Shown one piece after another: positions 1 to 9,943 of a DNA stretch of 64,000 nt. Every line of letters begins with the position of its first letter. Within the stretch, counting starts at the first letter, position 1. The notes beneath the pieces were generated by a model, which did not search any database, was not told the DNA's origin, and worked only from the letters and a program-made list of their open reading frames with translations. Source of the DNA: Paracyclopina nana (lineage: Eukaryota > Arthropoda > Copepoda > Cyclopoida > Cyclopettidae); assembly GCA_019096065.1 (NCBI GenBank), contig JAGUCH010000004.1, positions 6,820,001-6,884,000 of the forward strand. Direction: 5' to 3'. Both the position numbers and the translations under genes were made by a program.

Positions 1-360
1 GTATGCATCATAACAACTATCTTGAAAAACATAGGCATTACTTATTATTTTTTAGCTCCTATATGCTTTTACCTTTAGTGTTACTCAAATATGAGAGAAT
101 GGCAAAAAATTCCCAATGACATTCTTTGAATTATTCTTACTCACCTGACTAAGAGCTATGCTACAATAAGGAATGTCAGCTTAAATATATAGTAAGGTAA
201 GTCAGGTCGAGCTGAGCGCAAGCGGTCTGACTTCGCTTAAGAGTCAAGCCAACCGGCGGTAACACTCCCATGTTCAGCGCACAAAAATGCTCAAATTGAC
301 ATAGATATCACATAAAAAAACACAAAAAGTCTGAGCAGGGCACATAAAATCACAATTATT

Positions 361-1520
361 CTTTCCCAACCACCACCCATCACCACCCAAAATGATTTTG
401 GATTTGGTCTTTTTTTCTGATCACCACACATCACCACCCAAATTTGAATTTCGTTTTGCCTCTTTTTTCCCAATCACCACCCATCACCACCCAAACTGAT
501 TTTGGATTTGGTCTTTTTTTCTGATCACCACCCATCACCACCCAAATTTGAATTTCGTTTTGCCTCTTTTTTCCCAATCACCACCCATCACCACCCAAAC
601 TGATTTTGGATTTGGTCTTTTTTTCTGATCACCACCCATCACCACCCAAACTGATTTTGGATTTGGTCTTTTTTTCTGATCACCACCCATCACCACCCAA
701 ATTTGAATTTCGTTTTGCCTCTTTTTTCCCAATCACCACCCATCACCACCCAAACTGATTTTGGATTTGGTCTTTTTTTCTGATCACCACCCATCACCAC
801 CCAAACTGATTTTGGATTTGGTCTTTTTTTCTGATCACCACCCATCACCACCCAAATTTGAATTTCGTTTTGCCTCTTTTTTCCCAATCACCACCCATCA
901 CCACCCAAACTGATTTTGGATTTGGTCTTTTTTTCTGATCACCACCCATCACCACCCAAACTGATTTTGGATTTGGTCTTTTTTTCTGATCACCACCCAT
1001 CACCACCCAAATTTGAATTTCATTTTGCCTCTTTTTTCCCAATCACCACCCATCACCACCCAAACTGATTTTGGATTTGGTCTTTTTTTCTGATCACCAC
1101 CCATCACCACCCAAATTTGAATTTCGTTTTGCCTCTTTTTTCCCAATCACCACCCATCACCACCCAAACTGATTTTGGATTTGGTCTTTTTTTCTGATCA
1201 CCACCCATCACCACCCAAATATGATTTTGGATTAGGTCTTTTTTTTCTGATCACCACCCATCACCACCCAAATTTGAATTTCGTTTTGCCTCTTTTTTCC
1301 CAATCACCACCCATCAACACCCAAACTGATTTTGGATTTGGTCTTTTTTTCTGATCACCACCCATCACCACCCAAACTGATTTTGCATTTGGTCTTTTTT
1401 TTCTGATCACCACCCATCACCACCCAAATTTGAATTTCGTTTTGCCTCTTTTTTCCCAATCACCACCCATCACCACCCAAACTGATTTTGGATTTGGTCT
1501 TTTTTTTCTGATCACCACCC
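361..1520. repeat. Satellite array in left arm of foldback element
   Basis: Units of about 51 bp combine the phrase CACCACCCATCACCACCCAA with one of two alternating fillers, a TGATTTTGGATTTGGTC type and a TTTGAATTTCGTTTTGCC type. Three units form a higher-order repeat of about 155 bp that is nearly perfect across 535-1040. The open reading frames through it are by-products of the repeat period, not genes. Confidence 0.95.
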
Positions 1521-1544
1521 AAAATATGACTCAAAATATGAGAT

Positions 1545-2880
1545 TTTTGACTCATTTTGAGTTTGAAAGTTTGCAAAAGTAAAGCATTTCGCGATGCACA
1601 AAATTTGGCTCTCGCATAGTCAAAAATGAGTCAAAGTTTGACTTTGCTTCACATTTAGGGTCCAGATGCCTCAAATTATCAGCCACTACTGACATTTCGA
1701 CTCAAAATTGACTAGTCCAGAATTTTGCATTTTCTCAATAGTTTATAAGTAGCGTTAAGGGATGTGTAAGTTTTTATTTATCTCATAGTCAAAAATAAGT
1801 CAAAGCTTGACTTTGCCTCACATTTAGGGTCCAGATGCCTCAAATTATCAGCCACTACTGACATTTTGACTCAAAATTGACTAGTCCAGAATTTTGCATT
1901 TTCTCAATAGTTTATTAGTAGCGTTACGGGATGCGTAAGTTTTTATTTCTCTCATAGTCAAAAATAAGTCAAAGCTTGACTTTGCCTCACATTTAGGGTC
2001 CAAATGCCTCAAATTATCAGCCACTACTGACATTTTGACTCAAAATTGACTAGTCCAGAATTTTGCATTTTCTTAGTAGTTTATTAGCAGCATTACGCGA
2101 TGCGCAAGTTTTGGCTCTCTCATAGTCAAAAATAAGTCAAAGCTTGACTTTGCCTCACATTTAGGGTCCAAATGCCTCAAATTATCAGCCACTACTGACA
2201 TTTTGACTCAAAATTGACTAGTCCAGAATTTTGCATTTTCTCAATAGTTTATTACTAGCGTTACGGGATGCGTAAGTTTTTATTTCTCTCATAGTCAAAA
2301 ATAAGTCAAAGCGTGACTTTGCCTCACATTTAGAGTCCAAATGCCTCAAATTATCATTTTGACTCAAAATTGACAAGTCCAGAATTTTGCATTTTCTCAA
2401 TAGTTTTTATTTCTAGCATAGTCAAAAATGAGTCAAAGCTTGACTTTGCCTCACATTTAGGGTCCAAATGCCTCAAATTATCAGCCATTATAGACATTTT
2501 GACTCAAAATTGACCTTATCCATAATTTCGTATTTTCTTAGAAGTTTACTAGCAGCACTATGAGATAAATACATAGCATCTAGCGATGCGCAAGTTATCA
2601 CTCTTGCGAACTCAAAATGAGTCAGAAGTTTCACTTCTCCTCAAGTTTTTAGTCAAGTTGACTCACACTATCAGCGGCAACCAACACTTTGACTCAAAAT
2701 TGACTTTTGTCAAGAAATTCAATTTTTTTCAGCAATTAATTGGTAGTATAATGTGATGCCCAAGTTTTAGCCCTTGCTAGCTCAAAATCAAAAAAAGGTT
2801 GACTTTGCCTCAAATTTTGAGTCAAGTTGACTCACACTAACAGCTGCAACTGACATTTTGACTTAAAATTCAAGAGTTCT
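1545..2880. repeat. Tandem repeat, about 165-170 bp period
   Basis: Units carry CATAGTCAAAAATAAGTC, then CTCACATTTAGGGTCCA and TGACTCAAAATTGACTAG. Copies begin near 1615, 1785, 1950, 2118, 2287 and 2417, then decay towards 2880. Several units contain inverted GACTC/GAGTC motifs. It has no coding capacity. Confidence 0.9.
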
Positions 2881-3639
2881 TAAATAAAACTGACTTTGAG
2901 CTAGCAAGTTGTGCTCATTCTGGTTATAGTTGTTAGGATCTTGGGAAGTCCAGGTCCATCAGTCTCCCAGTGCAAAATCTGACATAAACTAGAATATTTT
3001 TAGCAACAACTTTTCGGTCAAGGAGCAAAACTAGCGTAGCGTAAATGATTAATATACTGTTCATCTACCATTCCTTAAAGAATGCATTCCCCACAAAACA
3101 AAAAGTCTATAGTAAATCTGTAGTAAAGCCAGTTGGAAAATCAATAGTGTCCAAATTGATTAATTTTGATATACATCAATTCATCTATATCCATAGATTA
3201 CTCGCATGTTATTTTTTCACTCTATCATAATTAGTCTTTAAGATATTCAATTTTAAAAGATTTGAAATGGCGACAAAATGACCTACTTAAAGTCTTTAAA
3301 ATACTTTCATTATTCTTTAATTTTCGAATTGATATGAATTTTATAGCATATAACTAAGTCATTCATCATTAACTTTTTTTTAATAAACCTAAAAATCAAT
3401 GTCCCTATTTTAAGTATATTAATCACCTATTTATTTGATTTAATTGTAACAAAGTTTACACTAATTTTTATCCCTACTGATTTGCTTCATTATTAATGAT
3501 ATTTGTTTAAATGAAATATATACTAATGCCAAATAGTATATAATTTTAGGTGTGAATTTTTTAACAACATCAATATTACTTTATTTATGTTTTTTTCTAT
3601 ATTTTATCTCTTTTAAATCCCCACTCTTCTAATTAACTA

Positions 3640-4130
3640 GGTTAGTTCTAAATGTATATTGACCTCATTTTGCTATTAAAAAAATTGCATGTTCTTAATC
3701 ACACCTAAATGCAGTTACAACTGTACACTGAGAATCATCCGCTACTATTCAGCTATGCTGTCAACAAGTATACTAAGTCAATTTTTAAAGTATATTTACT
3801 GGAATAAGTAGGTTGGTACTAAATGTAGATTGACATCATTTTGCTATTAAAAAAATTGCATGTTCTTAATCACACCTAAATGCAGTAACGACTCTACTCT
3901 GAGAATCATCCGCTACTATTCAGCTATACTGTCAACAAGTATACCAAGTCAAGTTTTAAAGTATATTTACTGGAATAAGTAGGTTGGTACAAAATGTAGA
4001 TTGACATCATTTTGCTATTAAAAAAATTGCATGTTCTTAATCACACCTAAATACACTTAGGACTCTACACTGAGTCTCATCCTCTTACTTTTGGTGCTGC
4101 TATCTACAAGTATACTAAGTCGGGTGTAAA
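3640..4130. repeat. Three-copy 171-bp tandem repeat
   Basis: Copies start at 3640, 3811 and 3982 with GGTTRGTWC followed by AAATGTAKATTGAC. Each contains TTGCATGTTCTTAATCACAC. The third copy diverges after 4060. The surrounding 2881-3639 and 4414-6164 are AT-rich without recognisable genes. Confidence 0.9.
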
Positions 4131-4261
4131 TGTAGATTCTACAGATTTAATAAGTGGGTAGAAAATCTGTATTTTATCTGTTTTCTTAAATTGAACTTAG
4201 TAAACTGTTCAGAGATGGCTCTGCTTGCAATTCAATAATTTGTGAAATTGTTCTTATCAAT

Positions 4262-4413
4262 ATAGCATTATACGCCTCTAGGCTGGAGGATAACACGAAT
4301 TATTTTTTAGTGTCAAGTGACAGATCACGAGTGAGCGCAGCGAACGAGTGATTGGCACGAGACACTAAAAAATAATGAGTGTTATCCGACAGCCTAGAGG
4401 CGTATAATGCTAT
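4262..4413. repeat. 152-bp near-perfect palindrome (foldback MITE)
   Basis: The left arm ATAGCATTATACGCCTC is mirrored by the right arm ending GAGGCGTATAATGCTAT. Pairing continues through CTAGGCTG, GGATAACAC and ATTATTTTTTAGTGTC, interrupted only by dinucleotide bulges. The loop holds a GC-rich core around GTGAGCGCAGCGAACGAGTG that is itself partly symmetric. It is nested in the 7.5-kb foldback element. It could extrude as a cruciform or be a tiny MITE. Confidence 0.85.
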
Positions 4414-4739
4414 TACTATTAGCTACCCCCTTACACTTATGCATATTCCCAATTTCAGTTTTGGTAGGTTTTATTGTACAGTTTTAAGGGCAAAATTGCC
4501 TTAAATTTAGTAGTTTGCTTTATCACGCACTATCGCAGTGCACACTGCCACCTGGCAAGGCATGATGAGAGCGAGGTCAGCTAAGATGACCCAATGGCTC
4601 AACTAAGTTCACCATATGCTCTGCTGACGTCACTCTAGCTGTAAGTAGCACTGTTCAGCTCACATGCAGCTTGTACCGGCTCGGCCGCCTATTGTAAAGC
4701 TTTATATATATTTACAAAAAACTGAATTGGAAAAGGGAT

Positions 4740-4808
4740 ACATAGCTAGCTCAGTGGTAGAGCATCGGCCCTCAAATCGGCTGCCCTGAGTTCGATTCTT
4801 GCCACTTC
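4740..4808 (+). repeat. tRNA-like sequence, probably SINE head
   Basis: TAGCTCAGTGGTAGAGC matches an A box and D arm, and GAGTTCGATTC 30 bp later matches a B box and T arm. The acceptor and anticodon stems do not close, so this is a decayed tRNA or tRNA-derived SINE head rather than a working tRNA gene. Confidence 0.6.
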
Positions 4809-6164
4809 TTAGCTATTTTTTCCTTCATATTGACATGAAATAGATGGCGCAAGGATCAAGTAAGGCATAATGATCATTATCCACTTGCAGATGGATAATG
4901 TTCATTATCCTCCTCTAGATCAATCAGGAACAAAAAATCATGGAAATTATACATTCGGAACTTATGTACTGCTCAGCCGTCTCAGCTAATAGTAATAACT
5001 TTTAATGGTTTTGAGATTTCAAAAATCATCATTAATAGATGTTGTTTAGAACAGCATGAAAACTGAGTTAGAAAGTATCATGAACCTCAGTTTTTATACA
5101 AAAAACTGAGATTTTTAGAATATTTCAATATTTTTTTACATGTACCACAATCACTTTAGTCCACTCTATTTTTTCAATATCAGAACTTTCTATGTCTAAA
5201 GACTTACACATGAAATGGGTCATTAGAGTGGAGAGAGCCTGCAAATTTCAGACTCACATAAAAATTCATAAACATTATGTAACATAGTTTATTTTCAGAA
5301 TTTTTATGCATTGTATCTTGTTAATTAGTTGTGAATTAAAATCAGTCTTATATCCCCTTTAATGTATTTGTAATACATAAAAGTGGGGAAAAAAGGTAAT
5401 AAAGAAATCACATTTTTATCATAAAAATTGACAAAGAATTGGGATGAAATTGACATCAGAATTCACAATGCCAGATAAAAACATCATTCCCCTTTGATTT
5501 AATGTACTTGTTAATTTTTTTAAGAGTATAGTACATACCTAGAAAACAAGAAAAATTTACAATAAATACCTATAAAATAGGCATAGCAGATTCGAAATTT
5601 GTCAAAATAAAAATTTATTTTTAAATAAGTCTTTTATTAGATGAAAACACTTTTAAAACAGATTCAATACTGTTAATTTATAAATTAAATTATTAATACT
5701 ATCTATAATAACTTATGAAACAAAAAAATTCATGTATTATTTTCACACATGCATACCATAGGATAAAATAAAAATGAAATTAAGTTGATAGCGATAAGTT
5801 TTAGAGATCAGGATTTCGCAAAAATTTTATGAAACGGTTGTGTTACGCTTTTAGGTATATTCTTGTAACAAGAATACTGATCAAAAATACGTACTAAATT
5901 AGGATCAAATCGGTATGGTTTGCGGATTTGTTTTGTGGGGTTGTGACAAATCCATGCATACAACTCTACGCAGCTAATTTATGTACTGAGAACTCTTTGG
6001 CGCAAAGGAATTTTGAGTTCCGATTCCTTAAGGAGTTTGTAGATGAAGAGAGCATATTTGCCTGAGCAAAATTGTATTTTTGACAACGTTTTACAAAGTT
6101 TTGCATTTTTTCACCATGTTTTGACTAATTTTGAATTTGTCATAGTGCTAACTTTAGCATCGTC

Positions 6165-7629
6165 TGGGTGGTGATGGGTGGTGATTGGGAAAAAAGAGGT
6201 AAAATGAAATTCAAATTTGGGTGGTGATGGGTGGTGATCAGAAAAAAAGACCAAATCCAAAATCATATTTGGGTGGTGATGGGTGGTGATCAGAAAAAAA
6301 GACCAAATCCAAAATCATATTTGGGTGGTGATGGGTGGTGATCAGAAAAAAAGACCAAATCCAAAATCATATTTGGGTGGTGATGGGTGGTGATCAGAAA
6401 AAAGAGGCAAAAACGAAATTCATAATTGGGTGGTGATGGGTGGTGATCAGAAAAAAAAAGACCAAATCCAAAATCATATTTGGGTGGTGATGGGTGGTGA
6501 TCAGAAAAAAAAGACCAAATCCAAAATCAGTTTGGGTGGTGATGGGTGGTGATCAGAAAAAAAAGACCAAATCCAAAATCAGTTTGGGTGGTGATGGGTG
6601 GTGATCAGAAAAAAAGACCAAATCCAAAATCATTTTGGGTGGTGATGGGTGGTGATTGGGAAAAAAGAGGTAAAATGAAATTCAAATTTGGGTGGTGATG
6701 GGTGGTGATCAGAAAAAAAAGACCAAATCCAAAATCATTTTGGGTGGTGATGGGTGGTGATTGCGAAAAAAGAGGCAAAACGAAATTCAAATTTGGGTGG
6801 TGATGGGTGGAGATTGGGAAAAAAGAGGCAAAACAAAATTCAAATTTGGGTGGTGATTGGGAAAAAAGAGGCAAAACGAAATTCAAATTTGGGTGGTGAT
6901 GGGTGGTGATCAGAAAAAAAAGACCAAATCCAAAATCATATTTGGGTGGTGATGGGTGGTGATCAGAAAAAAAGACCAAATCCAAAATCAGTTTGGGTGG
7001 TGATGGGTGGTGATTGGGAAAAAAGAGGCAAAATGAAATTCAAATTTGGGTGGTGATCTGAAAAAAAGACCAAATCCAAAATCATATTTGGGTGGTGATG
7101 GGTGGTGATTAGAAAAAAAAGACCAAATCCAAAATCAGTTTGGGTGGTGATGGGTGGTGATTGGGAAAAAAGAGGCAAAACGAAATTCATATTTGGGTGG
7201 TGATGGGTGGTGATCAGAAAAAAAAGACCAAATCCAAAATCATATTTGGGTGGTGATGGGTGGTGATCAGAAAAAAAGACCAAATCCAAAATCAGTTTGG
7301 GTGGTGATGGGTGGTGATTGGGAAAAAAGAGGCAAAATGAAATTCAAATTTGGGTGGTGATCTGAAAAAAAGACCAAATCCAAAATCATATTTGGGTGGT
7401 GATGGGTGGTGATTAGAAAAAAAAGACCAAATCCAAAATCAGTTTGGGTGGTGATGGGTGGTGATTGGGAAAAAAGAGGCAAAACGAAATTCATATTTGG
7501 GTGGTGATGGGTGGTGATCAGAAAAAAAAGACCAAATCCAAAATCATATTTGGGTGGTGATGGGTGGTGATCAGAAAAAAAGACCAAATCCAAAATCAAA
7601 TTTGGGTGGTGATTGGTGGTGGTTGGGAA
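6165..7629. repeat. Satellite array in right arm of foldback element
   Basis: This is the reverse complement of the 361-1520 array: GGGTGGTGATGGGTGGTGAT plus alternating fillers. The higher-order period differs from the left arm. A segment near 6963-7289 is repeated almost exactly at 7267-7599, a period of about 310 bp. The two arms have therefore amplified separately since insertion. Confidence 0.95.
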
Positions 7630-7789
7630 AGAAAAATTTTGATTGTATGTGCCCTGCTCAGACTTTTTGTGTTTTTTTATTTGATATCTATGTCAATTTG
7701 AGCATTTTTGTGCGCTGAACATGAGAGTGTTACCCAACCGGCATGTCCCAAATGTCATTTGAACAATTAAATCAATATATACATTATTT

Positions 7790-7888
7790 ATATTTTAATC
7801 AGCATTTAAAAAAAGTTGCGTTTCATCGCACATCAAAAACCGTTTTTGAGATATATATTTTTTGGTTCTATCACATGGAAAGGTCCGG
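7790..7888. mobile_element. Half copy of the CCTTTCCATGTG MITE family
   Basis: ATCAAAAACCGTTTTTGAGA followed by CACATGGAAAGGTCC at 7874-7888 matches the right half of the element at 24338-24554. No left end is visible, so it is truncated, just outside the right end of the 7.5-kb foldback element. Confidence 0.65.
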
Positions 7889-7996
7889 GCCTATATTACT
7901 TGAGCAACACTGGAGGCAAAAGCCAAATGAATTGCGAACGAGACACTCTCATTAAAATATAGGGCTCTAATAAAGACATTAATTTTTCTTGCGTTG

Positions 7997-8751
7997 TCAA
8001 ACTTTATTGTAGCACTCACTTTTCTTTTGGTATGCGAGGACATTAAACTCATTGATACTCCATTGCACAGAACTGGCGCTTTCATTTCCATGGAAAAAGT
8101 AGCACATTTTGCTTTTTTGGCTGAAGATATAAAGGCTACAGGAAAGCACAAACATACATTGGACATAGCAATCCAGTTCAATTGTAGCTTCCATAGCTGA
8201 AGAAGCCTTTTTTTGGTGTAATTCTAGCATTTCAGTTGCATTTGAGTCTTCAAAGTAATCCCCTCTCATTTCCTCTAACTTGACTAAAAATGTGTCATAA
8301 GAGCATTTTGATGAAAAACAACTTTTTGTGCATGTACCAATTAGTAGATGAAGATCAGCACCTTTTTGTGGAAGTGCATCAATGATGTCATAATCAGCTT
8401 TGTCAAGATCAATCAAAAAGCAAGTTTTAGTATATCTGGTTGTAGATTATACCCATCACGCTTGGGATTTGTAGCACAAAAAGCTCCACATTCAATACGT
8501 GACCTGACTTGCAAAATCTCCTTAAACACATACTGCATCCAATCAAAGTGGGATTCGGAAAAGCTAACCCTCTTGAATAAGTGATAATTGGCCTCAACAG
8601 CAATGGCCAAAATGATCAAGACAAAGGCTCCACTTTGCTTGTCAAACATTTTGCTCACACTTTCATAGCCCAACTGAAAACGACCTTTAAAATCTGCTCC
8701 AACTTTCTCCTCTGTTGCCAATGACAACCGCTTTTTGAGGCCATAACTGCG
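7997..8751 (-). pseudogene. Unknown Cys-containing protein, frameshifted
   Basis: Two adjoining reading frames on the minus strand (8751-8413 and 8416-7997) look like one protein split by a one-base loss in a T5 run at about 8415. Adding one base joins ...DILKLAF to IDLDKADYD. The upstream frame opens directly after a TTAG acceptor and has no convincing Met start, so it is probably an internal exon. A hydrophobic stretch GAFVLIILAIAV precedes a segment IECGAFCATN. Later Cys residues (CTKSC, SSKC) have a spacing vaguely like PAN/apple domains. I do not recognise the family. The break may be an assembly indel or true decay; the 3' part may hide another short intron. Confidence 0.35.
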
Positions 8752-9099
8752 CTAAGTGATACGTAGAGTATGGATACATTTCAAGTTTATTACAGATGAC
8801 AGATACTGGAAAGCCTAATTTGATGATTTAATACTAATAGCAAGGATTGATGTCATATCTTGGTTGAAATGAAGAATTTCATTTCAATAATTTACGTGGG
8901 ACGCGCTATAATTTTTTCAAAAGCACATTAACGGTTGAAGTACACATTAATAATGCAATCTTTATAAGCAATAGAAAACTGTCATGTATCATTGATTGTA
9001 GCAAAACGCTACATGAATGAATTGACTTATGCAGTGTTACACATAAATGTTTGCAAGAAAACTATTAGATTATTATTGGTATGCTTTTTTTGGGTGCTG

Positions 9100-9715
9100 T
9101 CACTTAGGCCTAAAATGAGGTGGATTTTAGGATCTAAAATCAAAGTGGGTTTTACGATCTAACAAATTGGGTTTTAAAGCCTACAGATTTGGCATCAGGG
9201 TACTAAGATCTAAGTGGAAAAATCAAATAAAGTTCATCATGGATTTTATTATCTAAAGGCTAACGTTTTAATATCTAAAGGCTAACGTTTTAATATCTAA
9301 AGGCCTAGGTTTTATGATCTAACAGTGTGGGTTTTAAGATCTATGGCATCAGAACAAATAAAAGTATTCTCAAAACCATGTTGCCAACTAAAATCTGAAC
9401 AAGCATTACATGAAAGTTAAATGCTAAATGCTTAAATGCTATTTGTGTAGTTTTGATAATTGACATATTAAGGTTCCAACATTTTAGATTTTAAAACCCA
9501 CGCCTTTAGATCAAAACTCCCAGGTACAACAAAATGGTGCTTTTTCCAATGTAGATATTAAAACCCAGGTGACTAGATCTTAGCACCCAGTTGTTAGGCT
9601 TAAGCATCCAAATCTTTAGATCTTGAAACCTAGGAGAAAAAAAGCACAGGCTTTAAAACCTTTCTTTATTTTAGATCCTAAAACCCACCCCTATTTTAAG
9701 CTTTAGAGACTTTAG
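9100..9715. repeat. Foldback array of GGGTTTTANGATCTAA motifs
   Basis: 9113-9350 repeats a motif like GGGTTTTAAGATCTAA every 25-35 bp. 9490-9690 carries the complementary motif (TTAGATCNTAAAACCCA). Together they form a diffuse inverted repeat of about 600 bp with an unrelated centre. The preceding 8752-9099 holds nothing recognisable. Confidence 0.7.
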
Positions 9716-9943
9716 AGACTCCCCTTTTTTTCATAATTTCAAAATATGAGCTGCTTTTCTACACATCCTAGTTTACCTTTTTTCATCAACAATTCCTTGG
9801 TTCAATGTCGCACATAAGTTGATATAAATAGATCTTGACCAAAATTCAAGAGAAGGTAAATTTTCCATAAGAAATTTCAAGCTTAGCTTGTCCAGAGTAT
9901 GTCAGACACAAATGATAAGCCTGAACCTTTAAATTGGTGTTTT

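Larger units (their letters stand above)
258..7734. mobile_element. Giant foldback DNA transposon, about 7.5 kb
   Basis: The outer ends are inverted repeats that start GGTAACACTC and end GAGTGTTACC. About 100 bp of near-identical unique sequence (258-360 against the reverse complement of 7630-7734) leads into long inverted satellite arrays on both sides. Both ends are flanked by CAACCGGC (250-257 and 7735-7742), an 8-bp target-site duplication. The interior is AT-rich, has three other repeat blocks, a palindrome and a tRNA-like stretch, and contains no credible transposase, so the copy is non-autonomous. An 8-bp duplication with very long satellite-built inverted ends is known for Foldback, Galileo and some Mutator-like elements. 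The termini do not match a superfamily I can name with confidence. Confidence 0.85.

Noticed and set aside
291..1042. Repeated 65-residue frames (MGKKRQNEIQIWVV type)
   Set aside because: They recur exactly every 155 bp because the satellite unit is stop-free in one frame; no gene context.
361..1520. Possible CRISPR-like array
   Set aside because: The units alternate without unique spacers of constant length, and the setting is a eukaryotic transposon arm.
6605..7599. Long His/Pro-rich frames in the right arm
   Set aside because: Same satellite read on the other strand; period-driven.
258..7734. P-element or hAT origin based on the 8-bp duplication
   Set aside because: The ends start GGTAACAC rather than CA or CAGNG, and no transposase is present.
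7891..8181. Alternative frame with a 37-nt intron in the unknown gene
   Set aside because: A 37-nt intron would be shorter than any other in the window (mostly 43 nt or more), so it was not used in the model.
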